A model generated the notes under the pieces. The model had not been told where the DNA came from. It worked only from the letters and a program-made list of their open reading frames with translations, and made no database searches. Made by a program: the position numbers and the translations under genes. From Bacteroidales bacterium (lineage in GTDB: Bacteria > Bacteroidota > Bacteroidia > Bacteroidales > F082), in contig JAUXMV010000099.1 in NCBI GenBank assembly GCA_030683155.1, positions 1 to 64,000 on the forward strand: a stretch of DNA of 64,000 nt. The letters are read 5' to 3'. The number at the start of each line of letters is the position of its first letter. Positions within the stretch are counted from its first letter, which is position 1. This document shows, in pieces, positions 32,477-41,793 of the stretch.

Positions 32477-34285
32477 GAGGCTGTCTAAAAAAGGCAGTCT
32501 CTTTTTTTATGTAAAAAGAGCCATTTTTGTTAAATAACATTTTTTGCTAACATAGTTTAGATAATTGCGATGGATATCGATGGATGAATATCCAGGAAGA
32601 TAGTTATTAAAACCCTTAATAATGCTGTTAAAGCCCAATTTTGCCAAAAGGCAGGTTTTTACTGCTATTTTCCTGAGGTTATGTGCAATAGCCATCAATC
32701 CAAATTCAATATTTACTTTTGTTAATCCCTTGAGCGTAAAGCGATTGAACTTATTATTGAATTTTAACTGTCCAAAAACAGCCTCAGGCTCAATTGGTCG
32801 TTTACTGCGATGCATTAGCCCCTGTTCACTCATTAATCGTTCTTTGGCTCTGATTTTCAATTCATTAAGTCTGTGGTTTACTTCAATACGTCTATTGCCA
32901 GAAGATTTGTGACACTGCCCGCGCAAAGGGCATCCATTGCAATTATCTGCCTGATAGTAACTTACATTTGATCTATATCCATTTTCTGATATTCTTTTAC
33001 CTTGCCCAATATTTTTCATATGTTGTCCCATCGGACAAACATAATAGTCCTCAATGGGATTGTAGAAAAGATTCTGTACTAGAAAAATGTTGTTCTTAAA
33101 TGAACGCTTTTGCTCTTTATGGAAATAATTGTATTTTACAAATGCCTCTACTTCTGCACTTTCCAAGTACTCATAGTTCTCTTCGCTTCCATAGCCTGAA
33201 TCAGCAACCACCTTCTTACTTTGTTTGAGGTATTGTTGGGCGAATGATTTCAGATGCTCAATCATGGTGGTGGTGTCTCCAGGAGTCTGATGGATGGTAA
33301 AGTGTGTTATGAACTGATTTTCTGTGGAAATTTGTGTATTGTAGGCAGGCTTGAGTTGTCCGTTCATCATATGATCCTCTTTCATGCGCATAAAAGTGGC
33401 ATCAGGTTCAGTCTTGCTATGACTGTTACGTTTACCCATTGTTTCCAATTGATCTTCATACTTTTCCAGCCTTGGTAAATGCTCCTGCTGTAGCTTAGCA
33501 AGCTGTTTGGCAGCAGTCTCATCTGACTCTTTCAACTTTGCGTTTAGCTCGGCAAGTTTAGATTTAAGCGATGATGAATCAATGGGTTGATGTATCTGCT
33601 CCTTGTTGGTTTCTTGTTGGTCTTGTTTAGTTTGTTGATCGATCTCCTTCAAAATTGATGCAATTTTTTGTTCCAGTTTTGCTTTGTTTTTCTCTACCGA
33701 TCCACGCCAAACAAAGGTGTATTTATTGGCTGATGACTCTATTTTTGTACCATCTATGTACTGTACATCTAAGCTTACATAGCCCAGCTCTTGTAAAAGG
33801 CGCACTACCTCGGCAAACAAGCTTTGCAATTCTCCCTTCAATCTGCGCCCACGAAAATAATTGATGGTTCTGAAATCAGGAACACAATTGCCGGAAATCC
33901 ACATAAAATAAATATTCTCCTGCAAAGCCTTTTCTATCTTTCTGCAAGAATAAATATTACTTAAATAACTGTAAAACAAAACCTTTATCATCATCCTTGG
34001 ATGAAAACTACTTGCTCCTCCACCTTTATAGGCATTAATGATAGGATCGATATTCAGTTTGTCTACAACATAATCTACCAATCGTACAGGATGATTTTCA
34101 GGTATCCTGTCGGACAGGTTCTGTGGAAACAAAACCACCTGACTACTGGTTAACTCTTTAAAGACTACTTTTGACATGGCATCAAATTTATGTCGCTAAT
34201 ATACTAATATTTAGTCTATTAACAACATATTTTGATACAATATTTTAATAAAAAAAAGAGGCTGTCCGACTTTTTAGACAGCCTC
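32477..34285 (-). mobile_element. IS1182-family insertion sequence
   Basis: One intact transposase gene between imperfect terminal inverted repeats: left end GAGGCTGTCTAAAAAAGGCA, right end (reverse complement) GAGGCTGTCTAAAAAGTCGG, both followed by more matching sequence and T runs. Each end can fold into a hairpin with GAGGCTGTC/GACAGCCTC arms and acts as a likely terminator. No target duplication was found; AA before both ends may belong to the element. The left end lies 7 bases after the duplicated tRNA end. Confidence 0.85.
32507..34177 (-). CDS. IS1182-family DDE transposase
   Basis: 556 residues, full length for the family, no frameshift. N-terminal DUF772-type domain ([40 protein letters not shown]), DDE residues in [26 protein letters not shown] and [16 protein letters not shown], a coiled-coil insert (about 165-240, [18 protein letters not shown]) and a Cys cluster near CPMGQHMK and [13 protein letters not shown]. 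All catalytic residues are present, so the element may still be active. Confidence 0.95.
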   Translation of the reverse strand: MSKVVFKELTSSQVVLFPQNLSDRIPENHPVRLVDYVVDKLNIDPIINAYKGGGASSFHPRMMIKVLFYSYLSNIYSCRKIEKALQENIYFMWISGNCVPDFRTINYFRGRRLKGELQSLFAEVVRLLQELGYVSLDVQYIDGTKIESSANKYTFVWRGSVEKNKAKLEQKIASILKEIDQQTKQDQQETNKEQIHQPIDSSSLKSKLAELNAKLKESDETAAKQLAKLQQEHLPRLEKYEDQLETMGKRNSHSKTEPDATFMRMKEDHMMNGQLKPAYNTQISTENQFITHFTIHQTPGDTTTMIEHLKSFAQQYLKQSKKVVADSGYGSEENYEYLESAEVEAFVKYNYFHKEQKRSFKNNIFLVQNLFYNPIEDYYVCPMGQHMKNIGQGKRISENGYRSNVSYYQADNCNGCPLRGQCHKSSGNRRIEVNHRLNELKIRAKERLMSEQGLMHRSKRPIEPEAVFGQLKFNNKFNRFTLKGLTKVNIEFGLMAIAHNLRKIAVKTCLLAKLGFNSIIKGFNNYLPGYSSIDIHRNYLNYVSKKCYLTKMALFT

Positions 34286-34391
34286 TTTTTTTTTGGAAAC
34301 ATTTGATAAAAGTTAAACAGACAACAATGCATTCCTTTCAAAACATTTTTGTATTCTGGATGTTTACAATAGTTGAGGAAACTTTTAACAC

Positions 34392-34997
34392 ATGAAACAT
34401 TTTTGGAACGAGCGCTATTCATTGCCTGAATATGTATACGGTGACACGCCCAATACTTTCTTTCGTGAACAACTTGAAAAACTAAAACCTGGAACAATTT
34501 TGCTTCCCGGTGAAGGTGAAGGCCGAAATGCTGTTTGGGCGGCATCAGCAGGTTGGCTGGCAGATGCAGTAGATTATAGTGAGATGGCACGGGAAAAAGC
34601 GATGCAATTGGCTGCATACAAAAAAACCAGATTGAATCAGTATTTTGTTGAAGACCTGAATGCGTTCATTCCTTTCGAAAATTACTATGATGCAATCGCT
34701 TTGGTTTTTGTACACCTTATGCCAGATGAAAGACAACTTCTGCACCAAAAACTGATAAAAGCACTCAAGCCCGGAGGAACTATTATCATTGAAGCTTTTC
34801 ATCCGGATCAGCTGCAATACAACTCAGGTGGTCCAAAAAATTCAGAAATGCTCTATACCCACGAAATGCTTTCAGAGGATTTTAAGGGTCTAAGAATAAA
34901 CTATTTAGACGAAGGAATTTACCATCTCAGCGAAGGCAATTTTCACCGTGGAGAAGCAGCTTTGGTGCGCATGAGTATGTCTTTGACAGCTTCATAA
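34392..34997 (+). CDS. Class I SAM-dependent methyltransferase
   Basis: 201 residues, TehB/thiopurine-methyltransferase-like. FWNERYSLPEYVYGDTPN at the start, SAM motif ILLPGEGEGRNAVWAAS, acidic residue in AVDYSEMAREKAM, motif IV DAIALVFVHLMPDERQLLHQ, and GGTIIIEAFHPDQL. Substrate unknown (small thiol, tellurite or protein are possibilities in this group). Its last 55 bases overlap the 3' end of thrC on the opposite strand. Confidence 0.85.
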   Translation: MKHFWNERYSLPEYVYGDTPNTFFREQLEKLKPGTILLPGEGEGRNAVWAASAGWLADAVDYSEMAREKAMQLAAYKKTRLNQYFVEDLNAFIPFENYYDAIALVFVHLMPDERQLLHQKLIKALKPGGTIIIEAFHPDQLQYNSGGPKNSEMLYTHEMLSEDFKGLRINYLDEGIYHLSEGNFHRGEAALVRMSMSLTAS

Positions 34998-36268
34998 TCG
35001 TTGGCGCACGGAATTGAGAAAGAGGCTTTTTCTTCAAATGCACTGAGCCTCTCAGGAACAAGAATTTCCTTTCCCAGGCTCTCTTCCACCGTTTCAGGAA
35101 ACTTAGCCGGGTGTGCTGTTTCCAGAAAAACACCTGTCATCTCAAAATGGTTGTTCAAAATAAATTGTTTCAATCCCAGGTAACCAACTGCACCATGGGG
35201 ATCGACAACATAGCCTGTGTTTTCAGCAATATCTCTGATTGCATTTTTGGTTTCAGTATCGTTGAAATGATAACCGGTTATAGATTGCTTCATCGATTGA
35301 TGGTCGTTATGAAAAAGATGCAACATCCGCTCAAAATTACTTGGATTGCCAACATCCATGGCGTTGCTAACCGTTTGCTCTGAGGGTCTTGGTAAGAATT
35401 TTCCATCATTGAGATAGGACGGAACCACATCATTTATGTTGGTTGAAGCAATGAAATGATGGATAGGAATTCCAATTTTTTGTGCAAGAAGGCCTGCAGT
35501 GAGATTGCCAAAATTACCACTTGGCACGCTTATCACAATCGGTTTACCTGAATGCTGAAGACGACTCCAGGCATAGGCATAGTATACTGCCTGCGGTAAA
35601 AGACGCGCAATATTGATGCTGTTGGCCGAAGTCAACAGGGTGGATTCTTTGAGTTTCTCATCGGCAAGTAAACTTTTTACATGTTTCTGGCAATTATCAA
35701 AAACACCCTCCACCTCTATGGCCGTGATGTTTCCGCCCCAGGTAGTAAGTTGTTTTTCCTGCATCCTGCTAACTTTTCCTTTTGGAAACAGGATGAACAC
35801 TTCAATCCCTTTCACGCCATGAAACCCTGCCGCAACAGCGCTGCCTGTATCACCTGAAGTTGCCACAACAACTTTTATCTCTTTGCTGTTGTCGAGCGAA
35901 AAACTGCCCATCAGGCGCGACATGAAACGTGCGCCAACATCTTTAAAAGCCAGTGTTGGCCCGTGAAAAAGCTCCAGACTGAAAACGTTTTTTTCAATTT
36001 CAACCAATGGAACCGGAAAATTGAAGACTTCATTGCAAATGTTTTCCAGTTGCTTTTTTTCGATGGCTTCACCAAGAAACCGACCTAAAACAAGACTGGC
36101 GATTTCGGGCAAAGGCATTGAAGGCATTTTTTCAAGTTCATCTTTTGAAATCAGGCTGATTGCTGATGGCATAAAAAGACCACCATCATCAGCCAAACCT
36201 TTAATAACAGCTTCACGAAGGTTAACCGGATTAAGCTGATTTATATCTCTGGTAGAAATGAATTTCAT
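34943..36268 (-). CDS. thrC: Threonine synthase
   Basis: Converts O-phosphohomoserine to threonine with PLP. 441 residues: SLELFHGPTLAFKDVGARFM holds the PLP lysine, VVVATSGDTGSAVAAGFHGV the phosphate-binding loop, SVPSGNFGNLTAGLLA the second Gly-rich loop. Third gene of the thr operon, two bases after thrB. Its 3' end overlaps the convergent methyltransferase gene. Confidence 0.95.
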   Translation of the reverse strand: MKFISTRDINQLNPVNLREAVIKGLADDGGLFMPSAISLISKDELEKMPSMPLPEIASLVLGRFLGEAIEKKQLENICNEVFNFPVPLVEIEKNVFSLELFHGPTLAFKDVGARFMSRLMGSFSLDNSKEIKVVVATSGDTGSAVAAGFHGVKGIEVFILFPKGKVSRMQEKQLTTWGGNITAIEVEGVFDNCQKHVKSLLADEKLKESTLLTSANSINIARLLPQAVYYAYAWSRLQHSGKPIVISVPSGNFGNLTAGLLAQKIGIPIHHFIASTNINDVVPSYLNDGKFLPRPSEQTVSNAMDVGNPSNFERMLHLFHNDHQSMKQSITGYHFNDTETKNAIRDIAENTGYVVDPHGAVGYLGLKQFILNNHFEMTGVFLETAHPAKFPETVEESLGKEILVPERLSAFEEKASFSIPCANDYEAVKDILMRTKAASPR

Positions 36269-36270
36269 AG

Positions 36271-37218
36271 TTAAAGTGTTGTGATTACAGGACCTTGCTG
36301 ATTGATTTTCGATACATAATACTGGTTATCGATAGCATTGGTATTGAGCAAAGAAGATATTTTGGCGCACACATTAGCCGCTTGTTCCTCATTGTTGCAA
36401 AAAGCAAAAACGGTTGGGCCAGAGCCGGAAATGCCAAAACCAATGGCTCCCTCCCCCATCGCAATCTGGCGCATAGCATCAAAATGCGGAATACGGCCTT
36501 TGCGAACAGGCTCAATAATCACATCCTGCATGCTTCGTCCGATAAGTGCCAGATCACCGGAATAAAAACCAGCAATAAGTCCGCCAACATTGCCCCACTG
36601 AACCACAGCATCACGCAAAGGAATCATTTGGGGTAAAATCTGTCTGGCTTCTCTTGTCGGAATGCTCACTTCAGGATGTATCACAGCACACCAAAGATTT
36701 TCAGGAACGGGTATTTGCACAACATCCGGTGGATTGTAGCCACGGATAAGCACCAAACCACCAAACAACGAAGGCGCAACATTGTCGGCATGTGCATTGC
36801 CACATGCAAGACGTTCTCCTTCCATGGCCAATGGAAGCAGCTCCTCACGAGAAAGGGGTCTATCCATCAATTCGTTAATGCCGGCCAAAGCAGCCACGCT
36901 ACTCGCAGCACTAGAGCCCAATCCGCTGTTAAGCGGCATTTTCTTGTGCAAAACGATGCTGACACCCTGTTCAACACAAAGCTGCTTTAGAAACAACTGC
37001 ACGACTGCGGAAGCCGTATTCTTTCCGGCCTCAACCGGAAGCAAACCACCATCTCCGGTGATTTTTTCAATTGTTACTATTTTACTGTCGTTGAGTGTAA
37101 GGATTACCTCGTCGCCAGGCTGGTCCAAAGCAAACCCCAGCACATCAAATCCACAATTCAGATTCGATACTGAAGCAGGTGCAAACACTTTTACAGACTT
37201 GGAAATATGGTTATTCAT
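36271..37218 (-). CDS. thrB: Homoserine kinase
   Basis: GHMP-kinase-family enzyme phosphorylating homoserine. 315 residues: substrate and ATP motifs SVSNLNCGFDVLGFALD, MPLNSGLGSSAASSVAALAG (GHMP motif 2) and FGISGSGPTVFAFC (motif 3). Normal length. Lies between thrA and thrC on one transcript (gaps of 40 and two bases). Confidence 0.95.
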   Translation of the reverse strand: MNNHISKSVKVFAPASVSNLNCGFDVLGFALDQPGDEVILTLNDSKIVTIEKITGDGGLLPVEAGKNTASAVVQLFLKQLCVEQGVSIVLHKKMPLNSGLGSSAASSVAALAGINELMDRPLSREELLPLAMEGERLACGNAHADNVAPSLFGGLVLIRGYNPPDVVQIPVPENLWCAVIHPEVSIPTREARQILPQMIPLRDAVVQWGNVGGLIAGFYSGDLALIGRSMQDVIIEPVRKGRIPHFDAMRQIAMGEGAIGFGISGSGPTVFAFCNNEEQAANVCAKISSLLNTNAIDNQYYVSKINQQGPVITTL

Positions 37219-37258
37219 TAAAATATGTTTTTATCATTTCGGTCATCAAACTTAAATA

Positions 37259-39706
37259 TTAAAATGCAGCTACCCTCAAAATATCTGCAAACACCCCTGC
37301 CGCCGTTACTGCAGCTCCGGCACCCGGACCTTTGACAACGAGCGGATTGTTTTTATAGCGCATGGTTGTGAAAGAAATAATGTTGTCGCTGCCGCTTAAA
37401 CTGTAAAAAGGATGATCCTGACCAACGAGACTCAATCTGATATGAATCTGACCTTCTTCGATCATACCGATGTAGCGCAGTACTTTGTTTTCAGCTGATG
37501 CTTTGTTCTTTAGGGCCGAAAAATGCGCTTCTGCATTGATGAGTTCCTGATAAAACGTCTCGATTGAGGGAGCTTTCAGGCAAGCTTCGGGGAGGATTGG
37601 TTGAAGCTGAACGTCTTCCATCTCGAGCGGAAGGCCAGTTTCGCGGGCCAGGATGAGCATCTTTCTTGAAAAATCCATCCCATTGAGGTCATCGCGGGGG
37701 TCGGGCTCAGTGTAGCCCAGTTCCTGCGCCTCCTTCACCACATCGGCAAAGCTGCGGTCGCCGATAAAATTGTTGAAAATATAAGAGATTGTCCCCGAAA
37801 GTATCGCTTCAATCTTCAGAAAATGGTCTCCGCTGATAAGGAGGTCATTCATGGTTTTGATGATTGGCAAACCGGCGCCAACATTTGTTTCGTAATAAAA
37901 ATCAACGCCATTTTTTCGTGCAAGTCTTTTAAGTTTGCTGTAGGAGGCAAGTTTACCGGAAGCACCAAGTTTATTGCAAGCCACAACGGAAACATTTTGT
38001 GAAAAAAGCTTTTCGTACTGCTCCACCAATAACGGATTGCTGGTATTGTCGACAAAGATGCTGTTTGGAAGATTCAAGGCTTCTATCTGTTGTATAAATT
38101 GCTCAATACCTGCCGTGACACCCTTCTCAAACAGATCATTTTTCCAATGATTAAGATCGATTCCTCCATTGCTGTTGAAAAGCATTTTTCTGCTGTTTGT
38201 GATACCCATAACTTTAAGGTGCTGCTGATGTTCTGCTTTCAGGTGGGCTTCGGACTGGTTTAGCTGGCTGAGAAGTTCAGCTCCAATATTACCTGTTCCA
38301 GCCATGAAAAGATGCAAGGTTTTCACCGGCGACAGAAAAAGTGCATCATGAACCGCATTGAGTGCCTTGGCCAAGTCCTCTTCAGCAATTACTACCGAAA
38401 TATTTAACTCCGACGAGCCTTGTGCAATGGCAACAACATTTACACCGCTGCGACCAAGACTTTGAAATAATTTTCCAGACAAGCCTTTTGTGTGTCGCAT
38501 ATTTTCGCCTACGATGGCAAGAATACTCAGCTCTGTGTCGGCTTTGGGGGCTTCAATCTTTCTTGAAAACAACTCCATTTCAAACTCCCTGTGAATTGCT
38601 TCCATTGCATTGGAAGTGTCTTCCGGCGATACCGCAAAGCTGATACTGTGTTCAGAACTTGCTTGTGTGATAAGGATAACATTCACATTTGCATCTGCCA
38701 TGGAGCCAAACAAGCGACCACCAAAGCCTTTGAGCCCAACCATTCCGCTGCCTTCAACATTGATGAGGCTCACCTTGCGAATAGAAGAAATGCCTTTGAT
38801 AATATTTCCGTTGGCCGAAACCTGAGGCACTATCGAAGTTCCGGGATGATCGGCATTGAAAGTATTTCTGATTGTGATCGGGATTTTTTTTGATATGGCA
38901 GGAATCAAGGTGGGTGGATAGATGACTTTCGCACCAAAATAGGACAGCTCCATCGCCTCTTTATAACTTAGCTCGGGCAAGGTGAAAGCGTTTTTGACCA
39001 AGCGGGGATCAGCGGTCATAAATCCATCCACATCGGTCCAAATCTGCACTTCCTTTGCGCCAAGACTAGCTCCGAAGAGCGCTGCCGTAAAATCAGAGCC
39101 ACCACGGCCAAGTGTTGTAGTGTCACCTTTCGCATCCGAAGCTATAAATCCTGTTACAACGGGGATAAAGCCCTGCACTGTTCCGTACCAGACACGAATA
39201 CGTTCGTTTGTGACAGCTTCGTTGATTGTTGCATTCCCAAAGCGGCTGTTTGTTGCTACAAGCTTACGGGCATCGGCGTATGCTGCTTTACCAACCTTTT
39301 CATGCAAAATCGCTGCTACAAGCGTACACGAAAGCTGTTCACCTATAGCCATTACACGGTCCAGGGTTCGCGAAGAACACTCGCGCAAGGCTTTGATGCC
39401 GCCAAGCAAAAGCTGCAATTCAGTAAATAATTGTTCAAGTAATCCGGAAACAGCATTGCTTTCACAGAAATATGTTTCTATCACAAGTATGTGCTTCTCG
39501 CGTAACTGCCACATCGCCTCTGTTGTATCTTCTCCTTTTGCTGCCGTTTCAGCGAGATAAATCAATTGGTTGGTAACTCCGCTCATGGCCGAGCAAACCA
39601 CCAATGGCTGCTCTCCGTCTGAGTGGCTTTTTTTTACGATTCCGGCAAGGAGACTGATTGCTTCTGCGCTTCCTACCGAGGTTCCTCCGAATTTTAGTAC
39701 TTTCAT
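37259..39706 (-). CDS. thrA: Bifunctional aspartokinase/homoserine dehydrogenase
   Basis: 815 residues, the normal length of the fused enzyme: aspartokinase (MKVLKFGGTSVGS, GRGGSDFTAALFG), two ACT regulatory domains (about 310-460, INVEGSGMVGLKG and LSILAIVGENMRH), then homoserine dehydrogenase (LFMAGTGNIGAELLSQL NAD-binding, VGAGLPIIKTMNDL, DPRDDLNGMDFSRKMLILAR). Feeds homoserine into thrB and thrC. Feedback control through the ACT domains is known for the family. Transcription is probably set by the leader peptide and attenuator just upstream. Confidence 0.96.
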   Translation of the reverse strand: MKVLKFGGTSVGSAEAISLLAGIVKKSHSDGEQPLVVCSAMSGVTNQLIYLAETAAKGEDTTEAMWQLREKHILVIETYFCESNAVSGLLEQLFTELQLLLGGIKALRECSSRTLDRVMAIGEQLSCTLVAAILHEKVGKAAYADARKLVATNSRFGNATINEAVTNERIRVWYGTVQGFIPVVTGFIASDAKGDTTTLGRGGSDFTAALFGASLGAKEVQIWTDVDGFMTADPRLVKNAFTLPELSYKEAMELSYFGAKVIYPPTLIPAISKKIPITIRNTFNADHPGTSIVPQVSANGNIIKGISSIRKVSLINVEGSGMVGLKGFGGRLFGSMADANVNVILITQASSEHSISFAVSPEDTSNAMEAIHREFEMELFSRKIEAPKADTELSILAIVGENMRHTKGLSGKLFQSLGRSGVNVVAIAQGSSELNISVVIAEEDLAKALNAVHDALFLSPVKTLHLFMAGTGNIGAELLSQLNQSEAHLKAEHQQHLKVMGITNSRKMLFNSNGGIDLNHWKNDLFEKGVTAGIEQFIQQIEALNLPNSIFVDNTSNPLLVEQYEKLFSQNVSVVACNKLGASGKLASYSKLKRLARKNGVDFYYETNVGAGLPIIKTMNDLLISGDHFLKIEAILSGTISYIFNNFIGDRSFADVVKEAQELGYTEPDPRDDLNGMDFSRKMLILARETGLPLEMEDVQLQPILPEACLKAPSIETFYQELINAEAHFSALKNKASAENKVLRYIGMIEEGQIHIRLSLVGQDHPFYSLSGSDNIISFTTMRYKNNPLVVKGPGAGAAVTAAGVFADILRVAAF

Positions 39707-39726
39707 TGTTTTTTGCTTTTGTTTAC

Positions 39727-39758
39727 AAAAAAAGCCTCCCGAACTGTCGGAAGGCTTT
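39727..39758 (-). terminator. Threonine operon attenuator
   Basis: Minus strand: AAAGCCTTCCGA-cagt-TCGGGAGGCTTT with one mismatch in the stem, ending in a run of seven U. It lies between the leader peptide stop (39792) and the thrA ATG (39706), with 20 bases left before the ATG. As it stands between promoter and structural genes it is an attenuator rather than an end-of-operon terminator. I could not identify the antiterminator pairing by eye. Confidence 0.85.
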
Positions 39759-39791
39759 GATTTTATTCGCTTTGGTTATATTAACTGTCGG

Positions 39792-39872
39792 CTACTTTAT
39801 GCAAAACCTTCCCTTGCCATTACCTGTGGTAGTGGTCGTAGTAGTGAAGGTTGTGCCTGTAGTCAAGATCAT
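39792..39872 (-). CDS. thrL: Threonine operon leader peptide
   Basis: 26 codons beginning MILTTGTTFTTTTTTTGNG; 11 of the first 16 residues are Thr. Same logic as E. coli ThrL (which also ends its Thr run with TGNG): when charged tRNA-Thr is scarce, ribosomes stall in the Thr run and the attenuator at 39727-39758 does not form. Thr codons used are mixed (ACT, ACA, ACC, ACG), so several tRNA-Thr species are read. The ATG at 39872 is 20 bases after the -7 box. A longer in-frame open frame (to 40010) starts upstream of the promoter and is not credible. Confidence 0.85.
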   Translation of the reverse strand: MILTTGTTFTTTTTTTGNGKGRFCIK

Positions 39873-39892
39873 TTTTGTTTCTTTTGAAGCGC

Positions 39893-39920
39893 CAAATGTA
39901 GGATATTTTTTGAAAAACAA
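39893..39920 (-). promoter_or_regulatory. Promoter of the thr operon
   Basis: Minus strand TTG (39920-39918), 17 bases, TACATTTG (39900-39893). Fits the Bacteroidota consensus and places the start of transcription some 10-15 bases before the leader peptide. Confidence 0.6.
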
Positions 39921-39984
39921 GGATTTTTTTTTGAAAAGGTAATTTTTTCTCAAAAAAATGTAGTTCTCAAGTTGTAGAATTCTC

Positions 39985-40021
39985 AAAAGACCGAAGTCGA
40001 AAAATTCCACCCCGGTCTTTT
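39985..40021. terminator. Terminator after the T9SS protein gene
   Basis: AAAAGACCG ... CGGTCTTTT, nine-base-pair stem with a 19-base loop, 26 bases past the stop codon of the minus-strand gene at 40047. Separates it from the thr promoter. Confidence 0.75.
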
Positions 40022-40046
40022 AGTATCTGAGATCTTTATACAAATC

Positions 40047-41558
40047 TTATTTTTTAATCAGCTTTGCCACTTTGTTTGCGTTTTCGCCAATGATATTGAC
40101 AATATACAAGCCGTTGGGCCAGTTTGAAATATTGATGGCTTTTGTTGAAACATCAAAGGATGCAATGCTTTCCTGAAAAACAATACTTCCAGCAGCGTTG
40201 AAGACTAAGAGCTGCAAATCGCTTGCTTCAATATTGACTGAAACTGTTTCTGAAGCAGGGTTTGGAAATATAGTCGCAAAATCCGGCTTATTGGATGGTG
40301 TTTGTATGGCTGTGATGTTTTCAAAATCAAAAATCATTTTCATCCATTTGGTCCAGACGCCAAAATCTGTATCATAAACAAGCGTTTCTATCTCCATGGG
40401 GCGGCCATACTGATCGAACTTACCGCTAAATATTTGTCCGAAGATGATGTACCAGGAGTCAAATTCAAAAATTTCCTGGGTAGTTTTTATTAGCATGAAA
40501 GATTCATTAAAGAGATTGGTTTCTTTGAAAAAAGGAACCCATGTTTCATCAAAAAGGTCAAAATATTCTTCATATGCACTTGCGAGAACATGCAGATCAG
40601 GATGGTAAGTATAAGAACCTCTGTAGCTCATTTCCCATGAAATATAAGGTGTCCATGGATCTATATCCCATTTGAGATAGGATGAAAACTGACGTTCTTC
40701 AAAGTTAAACCAATTGAGATCAGTAATTTTTGAAACTGTCATCCACTCCTCATCCCATCCGTAAATGAGAACCTCATTCCATTCATTGTTCGTGTTGAAG
40801 CTATACACTTCCTTGGCTTCATAGGCAAACTCCTGAAGCGCATGATCCCAATATTTTACTATCATTTCGGAACATCTTCCCTGGAAATCATATTCAAAAT
40901 CAAACTGTTCTGTTGGTCTCCAAATTGATTGAAAATAGTCATAATAAAACGAGGTTTGCTGAATTGGAAGTTGTAAATGGTTGTAAACGAAATCAGTGCG
41001 GTTTCCATTAATTGTATCCCATCCCATTGCAAAATCGTCCCATGAAAGGGTTGCGTTCATAGTAATCAGTCCGTTTGAATTGTAAACTGTGATCACTTTT
41101 TCAAAGATTTGCCATGTTTCAGTAAAATCTTCCCATATATATATCATTTGTTCAGATTCACGCCAGAATTCATCATAGGAAATGACGGTTTTGCTGTGAG
41201 GGAAAAAATCAGTTTCATCAAAAAAATCAGTGTAGATTTCCTTTTCAAGTGTATCGTTTATAAAAACATAGGTCTGACGGAAATCATTTTTCCAAATTTG
41301 ATTTTCTTCATCAAATGACTGAAATACAATGGAGTGCAAATTGTTTTGATTGTCTTTACTCAAGGTGCCTGTTTGCCTTATTTCTGGCATTTTATAGGCT
41401 AAAGGCTCATGGCTACGGTTTTTGTGTGCCAATAATTTGCCCATTCCTTTTGCAATATTAGGTTGGTTTTTTTGATTCGTTGCTGTTTTAGCACTTCCGC
41501 TTTCTGCAACAGTTAACATTGTTGCGATAAGAATAATTAAGAATAATCGTGTTTTCAT
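40047..41558 (-). CDS. Secreted protein of YD-like strands with T9SS sorting domain
   Basis: About 503 residues from the ATG at 41558 (the longer frame to 41612 precedes the signal peptide). Signal peptide (about 1-24), then a long region of repeated aromatic strands (FQSFDEENQIWKNDFRQTYV, YDEFWRESEQMIYIWEDFTE, YDFQGRCSEMIVKYWDHALQ), about 45 residues apart. Such strands are common in secreted Bacteroidota proteins of unknown function. The C-terminus is a type A sorting domain (FATIFPNPASETVSVNIEAS, LLVFNAAGSIVF, WPNGLYIVNII, VAKLIKK). No enzyme motif seen. Single-gene unit with its own terminator. Confidence 0.85.
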   Translation of the reverse strand: MKTRLFLIILIATMLTVAESGSAKTATNQKNQPNIAKGMGKLLAHKNRSHEPLAYKMPEIRQTGTLSKDNQNNLHSIVFQSFDEENQIWKNDFRQTYVFINDTLEKEIYTDFFDETDFFPHSKTVISYDEFWRESEQMIYIWEDFTETWQIFEKVITVYNSNGLITMNATLSWDDFAMGWDTINGNRTDFVYNHLQLPIQQTSFYYDYFQSIWRPTEQFDFEYDFQGRCSEMIVKYWDHALQEFAYEAKEVYSFNTNNEWNEVLIYGWDEEWMTVSKITDLNWFNFEERQFSSYLKWDIDPWTPYISWEMSYRGSYTYHPDLHVLASAYEEYFDLFDETWVPFFKETNLFNESFMLIKTTQEIFEFDSWYIIFGQIFSGKFDQYGRPMEIETLVYDTDFGVWTKWMKMIFDFENITAIQTPSNKPDFATIFPNPASETVSVNIEASDLQLLVFNAAGSIVFQESIASFDVSTKAINISNWPNGLYIVNIIGENANKVAKLIKK

Positions 41559-41793
41559 GTGTTTAATGATTAATTTCTTTAATGAATGATATAGCAAATC
41601 TAATGTTGTCACTTGCCTTTTCTAAAATAAAACACGCTGAAAGTGTTACAATTAAGACTGAAAGTGCGGAATTAAGGTCTGATTTTGATTGTATTTCCGA
41701 TAAGAATGCAAGAGTTTTCTCGGGCATTAAGCTAGAGCAAGGCCGGAACCTGAAAATTTTCTTAAATTAGCCCCATCTAAAAAAAAGAAAAAC

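Noticed and set aside
32470-34292. Target-site duplication for the IS1182 element
   Set aside because: Flanks (CTAATG at the left, TTTTTTTGG at the right) do not match; the only shared bases (AA) may belong to the ends.
39792-40010. Longer 72-codon version of the thr leader peptide
   Set aside because: It begins upstream of the -7 box TACATTTG and reads through a terminator region; the 26-codon form fits promoter and attenuator.
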